From: Massilia frigida
GTDB lineage: Bacteria; Pseudomonadota; Gammaproteobacteria; Burkholderiales; Burkholderiaceae_D
Assembly: GCF_011682175.1 (NCBI RefSeq)
Contig: NZ_WHJG01000011.1
Span: forward strand, 1-64,000
DNA: 64,000 nucleotides
Direction: 5' to 3'
The translations under genes and the position numbers were made by a program. Every line of letters begins with the position of its first letter. The first letter of the stretch is position 1. Of this stretch, positions 17,527 through 28,131 are shown piece after piece. The notes under the pieces are model-generated. The model ran no database searches and had not been told where the DNA came from. It saw only the letters and a list, made by a program, of their open reading frames with translations.

Positions 17527-17544
17527 CCATACTTTATGGTATGG
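17527..17544. promoter_or_regulatory. TetR operator between divergent TetR and hydrolase genes
   Basis: CCATACTTTATGGTATGG is an inverted repeat with six-base arms and a six-base spacer. It lies 53 bases from the TetR start and 12 bases from the hydrolase start, and shares both arms with 16483-16502. Confidence 0.7.
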
Positions 17545-17556
17545 AGAACAACAACG

Positions 17557-18465
17557 ATGAGTTCCTGGACAACCCGCCTGGGCGACCGCCTGCTTGGCAT
17601 GGCCATGGCGGCGGAATGCAAATCGGCACGGCTTGATGCGGCCTCGGTGGCGGTCGATGGCGGGGAAATCGCCTATCTGCGGCGCGGTACCGGCCTGTCG
17701 GAGGCGATCGTGATGCTGCATGGCGCCGCCAGCGACAGGTCGGCATGGCTACGGTTGGCGAAAACCATGCGCACCGGGATCACCATCCTGATTCCCGACC
17801 TGCCGGGCCACGGCGAGAGCACCGCGCAAACGGCGTCGTGCTACGACATCGCCTCGCAAGCCGGGCGCATGCTGGATTTTCTTGCGGCGCTGGGGGTCGG
17901 ACGCGCTCACCTGATCGGCAATTCGATGGGCGCCGCGATTGCCTTGCGGATGGCGGCCGATTCCCCGGACCGGATTGCTTCCCTGGTGCTGATCGACGCA
18001 GCCGGAGCGGAAACGTCGCCTAGCTGGCTGCGCCAGCAGTTTGCTGATTCCGGGAACAATCCCATGGTCGCGATCCGCAACACGGCCGGCTATAAAAAAA
18101 TGATCGGCATCGGCATGGAAAAGCCGCCGTATATTCCCGGCTTCCTGCTTGCTGCGCTGGCCAGGAACTACGTGGCCCGCGAGGAAATCAACCTGCGGAT
18201 CGCACGCGACATCGAAACCGACCTGGACCAGCGCCCGCTTCTGGGCTCGATCGGCGCGCCTTCGCTCATCATCTGGGGCGCGCAAGACAGGGTCGTGCAC
18301 GTGGACGATGCGCAGACGCTTCACGCGGGTTTGCGCAACAGCGAAAAAGTGGTGCTCGCAGGGATAGGCCACGTACCGATGGTCGAGGCGCCGAAACAGG
18401 TGGCGGCACTGTGCGACGCGTTCTATGCCGGCCGGGCGGCCGCGCATTTGCCCAAGGCCGCCTGA
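17557..18465 (+). CDS. Alpha/beta hydrolase
   Basis: A 302-aa esterase/lipase-type hydrolase. The nucleophile elbow is GNSMGA (Ser123), preceded by the oxyanion-side motif HGAASD (about 55-60) and DLPGHGES (about 81-88). The acid is probably the Asp in WGAQDRVVH and the histidine is in GIGHVPMVE. I start at the ATG at 17557, which has GGAG ten bases upstream; an ATG at 17536 lies inside the operator. No signal peptide is evident. It is divergent from the TetR gene and probably repressed by it; the natural ester is unknown. Confidence 0.9.
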   Translation: MSSWTTRLGDRLLGMAMAAECKSARLDAASVAVDGGEIAYLRRGTGLSEAIVMLHGAASDRSAWLRLAKTMRTGITILIPDLPGHGESTAQTASCYDIASQAGRMLDFLAALGVGRAHLIGNSMGAAIALRMAADSPDRIASLVLIDAAGAETSPSWLRQQFADSGNNPMVAIRNTAGYKKMIGIGMEKPPYIPGFLLAALARNYVAREEINLRIARDIETDLDQRPLLGSIGAPSLIIWGAQDRVVHVDDAQTLHAGLRNSEKVVLAGIGHVPMVEAPKQVAALCDAFYAGRAAAHLPKAA

Positions 18466-18469
18466 GCGA

Positions 18470-18636
18470 AGCGCCGCCCCTGGCCACTCCAGGCGCACGC
18501 CGAGGACGTCGCTCCGGTCCGCCTTGTCGAAACCGATATTCACCAGGATCGCCGTGCTCGCGAACGTGACACGGTAGCGGTAGCGCCGCGCTTGGCCGTC
18601 GGTCTCGCGCACCAGAAACACAAGCGTACTGCGCAT
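18470..18636 (-). pseudogene. Possible 5' remnant of an unknown gene
   Basis: A minus-strand frame starts at ATG 18636 with a good ribosome-binding site (AAGGA six bases upstream). It reads as plausible protein (MRSTLVFLVRETDGQ, then YRYRVTFASTAILVNIGFDK) up to the hydrolase stop region. Beyond that it only runs antisense through the hydrolase gene. It may be a small real gene with a 3' overlap, or the start of a gene truncated at the junction with the hydrolase. Confidence 0.3.
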
Positions 18637-18716
18637 GAATTATCCTTTTGGAATTATTTTCCTATGGACATTCTGGACGACAATCTCCCCGTCAAGGTGC
18701 GGGTGAACGCCATATG

Positions 18717-19016
18717 TTATCTGGCATAGAATTGGTCGGCGCTCGCTTTCAAGCCGTGATCGGGGATGAATTGGTCGGATATTGTCAGGATGGCGTAGAG
18801 ATTTTGCTTCAGCTCGTCGACTGACAGCTCGCCGTCCCTGAGGGCCGTTTGCAGCAAGTGAAGGGCCATATCCGCAAGGAGTATCCTCTGCTTTTCTGCC
18901 CAACCCGGATCGCCGCGTGTCGATCCATGCCGGCGGTAGGCGGATTCGGTCAGCTCATGTGCCTTACGGCCCAACATGGCAATCTCATTGTTGATCGTTT
19001 CATCCATCGTACTCAT
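18717..19016 (-). CDS. Hypothetical small protein, 99 aa
   Basis: Unknown soluble, mostly helical acidic protein (ends DHGLKASADQFYAR, with DGELSVDELKQNLYAILTI in the middle). The ATG at 19016 is followed three codons later by another ATG (19007). The second has AGGATGAG seven bases upstream and may be the true start, giving 96 aa. It is a single gene flanked by intergenic DNA. Base use resembles the neighbours less than average, with a slightly lower GC. Confidence 0.6.
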   Translation of the reverse strand: MSTMDETINNEIAMLGRKAHELTESAYRRHGSTRGDPGWAEKQRILLADMALHLLQTALRDGELSVDELKQNLYAILTISDQFIPDHGLKASADQFYAR

Positions 19017-19170
19017 CCTGTTTAACGATATTGACGCCGCTTAGCGCGGCCCAGGGCCTGACGCTGATGTCGTGGCCAGAGCAGCGGCAACGCAAAAGCA
19101 CATTTGATGATACATTTTCAATTTAAGCAGGGCAACCTGCGCCGAACTTACTTTCATGGATGAGACCCGC

Positions 19171-19626
19171 ATGAGCACTATTCGCATTCGTCAGGCCATA
19201 CTTGCCGATCTTGAGGCGTTGTCAGTGTTATTCGATGGCTACCGCCAGTTCTACGGACGCGAAAGCGATGTGGCGGCTGCGAATAAATTTCTGGCGGAAC
19301 GGATCGCTCACGGCGAATCGATTCTCTTTATTGCCCATGAAGGAAGCGATCCCATCGGCTTCGCGCAGCTGTATCCGAGCTTTTCGAGTGTTTCTCTCGG
19401 ACGGATCTATATTCTCAACGACCTGTTTATCCATGAATCGGGACGTCGCAAGGGCGTCGGAGCCGGACTGCTTTCCGCTGCCATTGATTTCGCCAGGACG
19501 GCCGGGGCGATTCGTCTTGCGCTCTCGACCGCGAACACAAATACCAAGGCGCAAGCGCTGTATGAGGCGCAAGGCTGGGAACGCGACGACGATTTTTTCT
19601 ATATTTACCCGATACCTCAGTCTTGA
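19171..19626 (+). CDS. GNAT family N-acetyltransferase
   Basis: A 151-aa acetyl-CoA-dependent acetyltransferase. The fold order is visible: STIRIRQAILADLEAL at the N-terminus, the beta-4 strand YILNDLFIHESGRRKG, and the acetyl-CoA pyrophosphate loop RRKGVGAGLL. LALSTANTNTKAQALYEAQG near the end is typical for the C-terminal part. I prefer the ATG at 19171 because family similarity starts there; an in-frame ATG at 19156 adds five residues. The substrate is unknown. It converges on another GNAT gene, with a ten-base overlap of the 3' ends. Confidence 0.88.
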   Translation: MSTIRIRQAILADLEALSVLFDGYRQFYGRESDVAAANKFLAERIAHGESILFIAHEGSDPIGFAQLYPSFSSVSLGRIYILNDLFIHESGRRKGVGAGLLSAAIDFARTAGAIRLALSTANTNTKAQALYEAQGWERDDDFFYIYPIPQS

Positions 19627-20144
19627 GGCCCGACCCGCTTCCAGTACAGCAACGTGCCCGTCAGGCCACCATGGGGCTTGAGCGCATAGCCGGGAATCTC
19701 GCCGGCCAGGGTGAAACCATGTTTCGCGTAGAGCCCGGCCGCGCCGCCGTCGCTGGCGGTATCGAGCACCAGCAGGGTCTTGCCGCGCGCCACGGCGGCA
19801 GCCTCGGCAGATCGCAGCAGGGCCGCCGCGATGCCGCGTCCACGGCAGCGCGGCAAGGTCATCATCTTGGCGATTTCCGCGCGGTGCGGCTGGTTGGACG
19901 GGCAGTCGAGCAGCAGGCTGACCGTCGCCACCAGTTGGTCGTCCTCAAACGCGCCGAACACGATGCGCTGGCCAGCGGCCGCCGCTTGCAGCGCGCGTTC
20001 CCAGAAGGCCTGCGCTTCGGAGCGGGCCAGCGGATGCATGAAGCCGACCGAGCCGCCTTGTGCGACTACCTCGGCCAGCAATCCCGCCAGGGTGTCGATC
20101 AGTGCCGGCGCCCCCGCGAGCGGACGAATATGGATGTCGGACAT
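19617..20144 (-). CDS. GNAT family N-acetyltransferase
   Basis: A 175-aa acetyltransferase with the acetyl-CoA loop RCRGRGIAAALL (about 105-116), a KMMTLPR beta strand before it, and a C-terminal AAGLYAKHGF motif. The start at 20144 has AAGGAGCTGAGC upstream, so the longer frame starting at 20180 is less likely. It begins two bases after the stop of the XRE-cupin regulator gene, so the regulator and this enzyme form an operon. The substrate is unknown. Confidence 0.88.
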   Translation of the reverse strand: MSDIHIRPLAGAPALIDTLAGLLAEVVAQGGSVGFMHPLARSEAQAFWERALQAAAAGQRIVFGAFEDDQLVATVSLLLDCPSNQPHRAEIAKMMTLPRCRGRGIAAALLRSAEAAAVARGKTLLVLDTASDGGAAGLYAKHGFTLAGEIPGYALKPHGGLTGTLLYWKRVGPQD

Positions 20145-20146
20145 GC

Positions 20147-20719
20147 TCAGCTCCTTGAAAGTACAACCAGGTAACGACAAGTGTCCGCGCCTTCATTGGC
20201 AATGGTCACCTCGGACGGCGGGCCGAAACCAAGGCAGTCGCCGGCCTCCAGGCGGTGTTGCTCGCCGCCCTCCAGCACTGTCAACGGCCCCGTCGTCACC
20301 CACAGCGCCTGGCGGATATGCGCGTACGACGAGGCCGGCAGCACCACGCGTTGGCCGGGCGGCATGTCGACCTGCACGATTTCCACGGGATGATCAGGGC
20401 GCGCATACACTTGCCGGCGCACGTAGCCGCTGTCCGGATCGCGCCACACGGGCTGCTGCGCCGCGCGCATGACGCGGCTGGCGTCGCCATGGCCTTCCGC
20501 GCGCAGCAGCAGGCCGGCGAGCGTCAGGTCGAAGGCGCCGGCCAGGCGCACCAGGATGACCGCCGTGGGACTGGTTTCTTCGCGCTCGATCTTGCTGATG
20601 GTGGCCTTGGCAACGCCGGAACGGGCCGCCAGGTCCGCCAGCGACCAGCCGCGCGCGTCGCGTTCCAGGCGCAGCCGGCGGGCGATGGCAGCGCCTGTAT
20701 CGTCTATTATTGTATCCAT
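20147..20719 (-). CDS. XRE family regulator with cupin sensor domain
   Basis: A 190-aa transcription factor. Residues 10-65 form an XRE helix-turn-helix (SLADLAARSGVAKATISKIE) and residues 105-188 a cupin domain (MPPGQRVVLPASSYAHIRQA, then EGGEQHRLEAGDCLGFGP). Proteins of this design bind a small ligand in the cupin and control the adjacent gene, here a GNAT acetyltransferase starting two bases downstream. The start ATG is the first in frame. The ATTG-N12-CAAT arrangement around 20710-20730 could be its own operator, but is weak. Confidence 0.88.
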   Translation of the reverse strand: MDTIIDDTGAAIARRLRLERDARGWSLADLAARSGVAKATISKIEREETSPTAVILVRLAGAFDLTLAGLLLRAEGHGDASRVMRAAQQPVWRDPDSGYVRRQVYARPDHPVEIVQVDMPPGQRVVLPASSYAHIRQALWVTTGPLTVLEGGEQHRLEAGDCLGFGPPSEVTIANEGADTCRYLVVLSRS

Positions 20720-20770
20720 TCATCCAATATAATGGACAGCGCAGGGCAAGGCAAGTTTTTACAGGCAATA

Positions 20771-20806
20771 AAAAAGGCAGCGTCCGGATTGCCGGGGCTG
20801 CCTTTT
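20771..20806 (-). terminator. Hairpin terminator of the FadB-like gene
   Basis: AAAAAGGCAGC and GCTGCCTTTT form a ten-base stem with a 15-base loop, about 20 bases after the stop of the minus-strand gene at 20827. T-runs on both sides make it potentially bidirectional. Confidence 0.82.
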
Positions 20807-20826
20807 GCAGGTGCGATACCGCTGTT

Positions 20827-22914
<2,088 letters not shown>

Positions 22915-22961
22915 GTCTCTTCCTTTGTTAGTGGGTTCAGCAGTCTTCGACTATACATCAT

Positions 22962-22980
22962 AATAGAACGGTCGTATTAT
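22962..22980. promoter_or_regulatory. Operator-like inverted repeat before the FadB-like gene
   Basis: AATAGAACGGTCGTATTAT carries the core GAACG-GT-CGTAT, the same layout as the sites at 8208-8226 and 30004-30021. It lies between the livF end and the FadB-like gene start, so the FadB-like gene likely has its own promoter. Confidence 0.6.
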
Positions 22981-22995
22981 TTTTTGTGAGCTCAC

Positions 22996-23700
22996 CTATA
23001 CCTCCAACCACTCCTTGCGTACCCCCGCATCCGCCCGCAACTCCTGCGGCGTCCCCTCGAACACAATCGCCCCGTGCCCCATCACATACACCCGCTGCGA
23101 AATCTCCAGCGCAATGGCCAGTTTCTGCTCCACCAGCAGCACCGAAATCCCCTTCTCCTTCAGCGCCAATAAATACTGGGCCACCAGCGCCACGATCTTC
23201 GGCGCCAAACCCTCGGTCGGCTCGTCGATCATGATCAAATCGGGATCGCCCATCAGGCTGCGGCACAAGGTCAGCATCTGCTGCTCCCCGCCCGACAAAA
23301 ACCCGGCCGCCACCGTACGCCGTTCCAGCAAGCGCGGAAACATGTTGTACATATCCTCGAGCGACCAGCGTCCAGCCACGCCCGTCTTTTTCTGCCCCAG
23401 GATCAGGTTCTGTTCCACCGTCAGGGTCGGGAAAATATCCCGGTTTTCCGGCACGTACGCCAGCCCCTTGTGCGCGATCTGGAATGCCTTCAATCCCAGC
23501 ACCTCCGCGCCTTTGAACAGCACCGACCCGGTGGCATTGACCTGCCCCATCACCGTCTTGACCAGGGTCGAGCGCCCCACCCCATTGCGGCCCAGCAGGC
23601 TGACAATCTCGCCTTTGCCGATCTGCAGGTCGACGCCGTGCAAAATATGTCCCTTGCCGTAAAACGCATGCAGGTTCCTGATCTCCAGAATGGCGCTCAT
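22996..23700 (-). CDS. livF: ABC transporter ATP-binding protein, LivF type
   Basis: One of the two ATPases of a hydrophobic amino-acid-type (HAAT) importer, 234 aa. Signature LSGGEQQM is near 136-143, Walker B LIMIDEPTEGL near 160, and the switch His in VEQKLAIAL near 196. In the Walker A loop the invariant Lys is Arg (GRNGVGRST, about 37-45). The nucleotide sequence gives CGC, so this is not a reading error of mine. Some LivF homologues may tolerate this. It overlaps livG by four bases and is the last gene of the importer operon. Confidence 0.9.
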   Translation of the reverse strand: MSAILEIRNLHAFYGKGHILHGVDLQIGKGEIVSLLGRNGVGRSTLVKTVMGQVNATGSVLFKGAEVLGLKAFQIAHKGLAYVPENRDIFPTLTVEQNLILGQKKTGVAGRWSLEDMYNMFPRLLERRTVAAGFLSGGEQQMLTLCRSLMGDPDLIMIDEPTEGLAPKIVALVAQYLLALKEKGISVLLVEQKLAIALEISQRVYVMGHGAIVFEGTPQELRADAGVRKEWLEV

Positions 23701-24461
23701 GCGGCTTCCTCGCTGCCGCCGTGGCCCAGATAGGCCGCCTGCACCGCCGCATTCGAGCGGATATTGGCCGGCGTATCGCAGGCGATCACCTCGCCATACA
23801 CCAGCACCGCGATCTTGTCGGCCAGCCCGAACACCACGCTCATGTCGTGCTCCACCATCACCAGCGACTTGCCCACCGTGACCTTGCGGATCAATTCCAC
23901 CGCCGCATCCGACTCCGAACGGCTCATGCCGGCGGTCGGCTCGTCGAGCAAGATCACGTCGGCGCCGCCGGCAATGGTGATGCCGATTTCCAGCGCGCGC
24001 TGTTCGGCATAGGTCAGCACGCCGGCCAATACCTTGCGCTGGCGCTGCATGCCGATCTGCTCCAACACCTCTTCCGCGCGTTCATGGGCGTCGCGCAGGC
24101 CGTTCAAGCGCTGCCAGAACGAGTATTGATACCCGAGCGACCACAATACCGCGCAGCGCAGGTTTTCATACACCGACAGTTTGTCGAACAGATTACTGAT
24201 CTGGAAGCTGCGCGATAAACCGAGCCGGTTGATCTCGAACGGGCGCAAGCCGCTGATGCTGTTCCCATTAAGGCAAATAGCGCCCGAGGTGATATCGAAC
24301 CGGCCCGATACCAGGTTGAACAAGGTCGATTTCCCGGCGCCATTCGGGCCGATCACCGCGCAGCGCTCGCCTTTTTGCACGGTCAGGCTGGCGCCGCGGA
24401 TAATTTCGGAGCGGCCGAAACTCTTGCGCACGTCTTTCAGTTCAAGTGCGGCCGTCGTCAT
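23697..24461 (-). CDS. livG: ABC transporter ATP-binding protein, LivG type
   Basis: The second ATPase, 254 aa, with an intact Walker A (GPNGAGKSTLF, about 37-47), the ABC signature appearing as LTYAEQRALEI, Walker B VILLDEPTAGM, and VEHDMSVVF after it. LivG proteins carry the longer helical insert seen here (FWQRLNGLRDAHERAEEVL). Cytoplasmic face of the inner membrane, pairing with LivF. Overlaps livM and livF by four bases each. Confidence 0.93.
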   Translation of the reverse strand: MTTAALELKDVRKSFGRSEIIRGASLTVQKGERCAVIGPNGAGKSTLFNLVSGRFDITSGAICLNGNSISGLRPFEINRLGLSRSFQISNLFDKLSVYENLRCAVLWSLGYQYSFWQRLNGLRDAHERAEEVLEQIGMQRQRKVLAGVLTYAEQRALEIGITIAGGADVILLDEPTAGMSRSESDAAVELIRKVTVGKSLVMVEHDMSVVFGLADKIAVLVYGEVIACDTPANIRSNAAVQAAYLGHGGSEEAA

Positions 24462-25735
24462 GCGATACCTCCACGCTGTTGTGCCACGATTTCCGCATTC
24501 ACGTCACTCCAGACGGCGTAATATCCCGGCTGGAAGCGCCGGTAACCCACAATGCCCGCCACCAGCAGCGCGCCGGCCACCAGCCACGGTGCGGCCGATC
24601 TGGTGTCGATCGCCTGCCCGAAACGGGTCATGACGCTGCCGTTGGCGGCGTCCAGGGTCAGGTGGTAGAGCATTTCGATGCCCATCACCATGCCAACGAG
24701 GGCGACCAGCACGCACGCGCCCACGGCCAGCAGCGGCTTCCAGATGCGCGCGAACTTGCGCGCGCCCGCTACCCGCAGCAGCATCAATATCAGGCTGGCC
24801 AGCCCGGCCGGCGCATAGCGCACCAGCAAAATGAAGAACAGGCCCAGATACAGTTGCCATGCCGGCGTGAAGTCCGACAGCATCACGGAAAAGAAGATGC
24901 CGACAATGGTGCCGAGCAAGGGACCGAAGAAAAAGCCGATCCCGCCGATAAACACGAACAGCAAGATACTGCCCGAGCGGATGGCGCTGACATTCTCGGC
25001 GCTGACGATCTCGAAGTTGATCGCCGACAGCCCGCCCGAAATACCAGCGAAGAAGGCCGACAGGATCAGGGTCAGGTAGCGCACCCATTGCGTATCGTAG
25101 CCGATGAATTCGACCCGTTCGGGGTTGTCGCGCACGGCATTGGCCATGCGCCCGAGCGGCGTTTGCGTGAAGGCGAACATGGCCACCGTGCTGGCGAACA
25201 GCCACACGGCGATCAGGTAGTACACCTGCACCTGCGGCCCGTAGGTGATGCCCATGACGGCCGCGCCGCGCACGCGGTTGGTGGTGATGCCGCCCTCGCC
25301 GCCGAAAAAGCCCGGGAACATCAGTGAGCTGGCAAACACCAGCTCGACCAGGCCGAGGGTGATCATGGCGAAGGTGGTGCCGGATTTCTTGGTGGTCACG
25401 TAGCCGAACAGCACCCCGAAACCCATCCCGGCGACGCCACCCACCAGGGGAATCAGCGAGGTCGGCACCAGCGCGCCGATGCCGCTACTGTTCATCGCGT
25501 GGATCGCAAAGAAAGCGCCCAGTCCGGAATAGACGGCGTGGCCGAAGGACAGCATGCCGCCTTGCCCCAGCAACATGTTGTAGGACAGGCCGAACATCAT
25601 CACCGTGCCGATCTGGGACAGGATCGACAGTGCCGCGCCCTTGGTAAAGACCAGCGGGGCCAGCACCAGCACCAGCGCAAAGCCGCCCCAGACCAGGTAG
25701 CGGCCGAGATTCATGGGGGTGTAGGTGAGCCTCAT
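24458..25735 (-). CDS. livM: ABC transporter permease, LivM type
   Basis: A 425-aa inner-membrane permease with about ten hydrophobic segments. Typical LivM motifs are GLSYNMLLGQGGMLSFGHA near 50 and GGEGGITTNRV near 140. A C-terminal hydrophobic tail beyond the core makes it longer than the common 320-360 aa. The ATG at 25735 overlaps the livH stop by four bases; the frame is open upstream only because it runs antisense-like through livH. Confidence 0.9.
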   Translation of the reverse strand: MRLTYTPMNLGRYLVWGGFALVLVLAPLVFTKGAALSILSQIGTVMMFGLSYNMLLGQGGMLSFGHAVYSGLGAFFAIHAMNSSGIGALVPTSLIPLVGGVAGMGFGVLFGYVTTKKSGTTFAMITLGLVELVFASSLMFPGFFGGEGGITTNRVRGAAVMGITYGPQVQVYYLIAVWLFASTVAMFAFTQTPLGRMANAVRDNPERVEFIGYDTQWVRYLTLILSAFFAGISGGLSAINFEIVSAENVSAIRSGSILLFVFIGGIGFFFGPLLGTIVGIFFSVMLSDFTPAWQLYLGLFFILLVRYAPAGLASLILMLLRVAGARKFARIWKPLLAVGACVLVALVGMVMGIEMLYHLTLDAANGSVMTRFGQAIDTRSAAPWLVAGALLVAGIVGYRRFQPGYYAVWSDVNAEIVAQQRGGIA

Positions 25736-26676
25736 TCGCGCGTCCCCATCAAGCCCTTGGGCCGGAAAATCAGGATCAGGACCAGCAGCAGGAATGGCAA
25801 GATGGCCGCGCTTTGCGAAATGGTCAGTTTCAGCACCTCGTAGCCGGGCGTGTCCATGGTGATGTTGGCGCCGATGCCATTCAGCAGCGTCATCAGCGAA
25901 TAATCGAGCGCGACGGCAAAGGTTTGCAGCACCCCGATCAGGATCGAGGCAACAAAGGCGCCCGCCAGCGAGCCCATGCCGCCGACGACCACCACCACGA
26001 AGATGATGCTGCCGACCGTGGCCGCCATGCCCGGCTCGGTCACGAAGGCATTGCCGCCGATGACGCCCGCCAGCCCGGCCAGCGCGCAGCCGCCGCCGAA
26101 CACCCACATGAAGATGCGCGGCACGTTGTGGCCGAGCGCTTCCACCGCATCCGGATGGCTCAGCGCCGCCTGGATCACCAGCCCCACCCGGGTGCGCGTG
26201 AGCACCAGGTAAATACCGGCCAGCATCGACAGCGCGACCAGCATCATGAAGCCGCGATAGATCGGGAAGCTGGTCGAGAACAGGGTGAACAGCGGTCCGT
26301 CGAGCTCCTTGGGAATCGGATACGGCACCGCCGCCCGGCCCCACACCAGCTGGACCAGCTCGACCACGAGGTAGGACAGGCCGAAGGTGAACAGCAGCTC
26401 GGGAATGTGGCCGTATTTATGCAGCGGGCGCAGGCCGTAGCGCTCGACCAGCGCGCCGATCAGGCCGACCGCGACGGGCGCGAGCACCAGCGCCGGCCAG
26501 AATCCCAGCACGCTGCTGATGGTGTAGGCAATATAGGCACCGAGCATGTAGAAACTGGCGTGCGCAAAGTTGAGCACGCCCATCATGCTGAAGATGAGGG
26601 TCAGCCCGGACGAGAGCATGAACAGCAGCAGTCCGTAACTGATCCCGTTCAGCAGGGTGAACAGTGTGAATTCCAT
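25732..26676 (-). CDS. livH: ABC transporter permease, LivH type
   Basis: A 314-aa permease with eight predicted membrane spans. It begins MEFTLFTLLNGISYGLLLFM and continues SSGLTLIFSMMGVLNFAHAS, which is characteristic of LivH. RTRVGLVIQAALSHPDAVEA matches the loop that contacts the ATPases. The start at 26676 is the family start; the frame upstream contains the tandem-repeat intergenic DNA. It is separated from livK by about 216 bases, unlike the overlapping genes downstream. Confidence 0.92.
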   Translation of the reverse strand: MEFTLFTLLNGISYGLLLFMLSSGLTLIFSMMGVLNFAHASFYMLGAYIAYTISSVLGFWPALVLAPVAVGLIGALVERYGLRPLHKYGHIPELLFTFGLSYLVVELVQLVWGRAAVPYPIPKELDGPLFTLFSTSFPIYRGFMMLVALSMLAGIYLVLTRTRVGLVIQAALSHPDAVEALGHNVPRIFMWVFGGGCALAGLAGVIGGNAFVTEPGMAATVGSIIFVVVVVGGMGSLAGAFVASILIGVLQTFAVALDYSLMTLLNGIGANITMDTPGYEVLKLTISQSAAILPFLLLVLILIFRPKGLMGTRE

Positions 26677-26786
26677 AGGTGTCTGCAGGTTGCGTGGGCG
26701 TGCTGAACCCACCGTGGTCGGAAACGCGAAGGCGGTGGACATGCGCGCCGCAGCGGACAGGCCCACCCTACAGTCTTGCCGGATCA

Positions 26787-26846
26787 GGGCCACCCGGGTA
26801 AGGGCCACCCGGGTAAGGGCCGCCCGGGTAAGGGCCGTCCAGGAAC
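26787..26846. repeat. 15-bp tandem repeat between livK and livH
   Basis: The unit GGGCCACCCGGGTAA occurs twice exactly (26787, 26802), once with one change (26817) and once degenerate (26832-26846). It lies just after the livK stop inside the operon. Each unit contains CCCGGG and could fold. Confidence 0.8.
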
Positions 26847-26892
26847 GGGCCGGCCGGCTTGTGGCCGGGCGGCGCGCCCCGCAGCCGTGGCG

Positions 26893-28131
26893 TTACGCCC
26901 CGGGCCGCTTCATCTGGCAGGAAGTCGGCTGGTTCGCCAGGTAGGCATCGATCTTCTTGTCCATTTTCCAGCCGTAGCCGGTGTTTTCCTGGTCGTACTT
27001 GACATCCTTGCCGTTGGTCTTGGTCCAGGTGCCGATGAACAGCGGCTGCTGCAACTGGTGATCGGCCTTGTTCATCATGACTTCGCCGTTGATGCTGTTG
27101 AACTTGGCGCCTTCCATCGCAAACGCCACCTTGACCGGGTCGGTGGTCTTGGCCGTCTTGATGGCCTGGGCCAGCATGCCGATGCTGCTGTGGGTCTGGG
27201 CGGCGTAGTAATCTTCGTTGTATTTTTTCTTGAATGCTTCGACGATGTCCTTGCCAAGGAATTTGTCGTTGTTGGCCATCCAGTTGCCGACGATCTTGAC
27301 GCGCTCGGCCCCGGCCGCGCCCATGGCGGTCGGCACGCCCGTGGTAATGCCGTAGTACGTGTAGAAATTGGCCTTGAGGTCGGCATCCTTGGCGGCGCGG
27401 ATCAGGAGGGCCAGGTCGGCGCCCCAGTTGCCGGTGATGACGGTATCGGCGCCGGAAGCCTTGATCTTGGCGATGTAGGGCGAAAAATCCTTGACCTGGG
27501 CGATCGGGTGCAGGTCGTCGCCGGCGATCTTGACGTCCGGGCGCTTGCGTTTCAGGTACTCCTTGGCGGCGCGGCTGACGGCCTGGCCGAACGCATAGTT
27601 CTGGCCGATGATGTAGACGCTCTTGATCTCCTTGTTGGGCGCCATGTAGGACGTCAGCGCTTCCATTTTCATGTCGGAATTGGCGTCGAAGCGGAAGTGC
27701 CAGAAGCTGCACTTGCTGTTGGTCATGTCGGGATCGATGGCCGCATAGTTCAGGAACACGACTTCCTTGCCGGGATTGCGCTCGTTGTGCTTGTTGATCG
27801 CGTCCAGCAGGGCCAGGCCCACGCCGGAGCCGCTGCCCTGGGTGATGTAGCGGTAGCCCTGGTCGATCACGGCTTTGAGCTGGGTGAGCGACTCTTGCGG
27901 GCTGGCCTTGTTGTCGAAGCCGACCACTTCGAGCTTGTGCTCGCCCGCCCACTTTTGCTGGGAGGCCAGGTCGGCGATCAACTGGAAGCTTTTCAGCTGG
28001 TTTTGCCCCACCGGCGCGAAAGGCCCGGACAGAGGGTCGATGAAGGCAATCTTCACGGTATCGGCCTGGGCCGAAGCCGACAGCAATGCAAACGATACAG
28101 CCAGTGTCAACGGGCGAATAGTCTTGATCAT
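26893..28131 (-). CDS. ABC transporter substrate-binding protein, LivK type
   Basis: A 412-aa periplasmic binding protein (Leu/Ile/Val-binding family) with a Sec signal peptide (cleavage likely after ASAQA, about residue 23). It has the domain start VKIAFIDPLSGPFAPVGQNQ. It supplies the LivFGHM importer. Family members bind branched-chain amino acids, amides, aromatic acids or short acids. The acyl-CoA ligase gene directly upstream in the operon argues for a carboxylic acid rather than leucine, but this is inference. Confidence 0.9.
   Translation of the reverse strand: MIKTIRPLTLAVSFALLSASAQADTVKIAFIDPLSGPFAPVGQNQLKSFQLIADLASQQKWAGEHKLEVVGFDNKASPQESLTQLKAVIDQGYRYITQGSGSGVGLALLDAINKHNERNPGKEVVFLNYAAIDPDMTNSKCSFWHFRFDANSDMKMEALTSYMAPNKEIKSVYIIGQNYAFGQAVSRAAKEYLKRKRPDVKIAGDDLHPIAQVKDFSPYIAKIKASGADTVITGNWGADLALLIRAAKDADLKANFYTYYGITTGVPTAMGAAGAERVKIVGNWMANNDKFLGKDIVEAFKKKYNEDYYAAQTHSSIGMLAQAIKTAKTTDPVKVAFAMEGAKFNSINGEVMMNKADHQLQQPLFIGTWTKTNGKDVKYDQENTGYGWKMDKKIDAYLANQPTSCQMKRPGA

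Noticed and set aside
17749-18465. Minus-strand continuation of the frame starting at 18636
   Set aside because: This part is wholly antisense to the hydrolase gene and not protein-like; only the first ~55 codons were kept as a tentative remnant.
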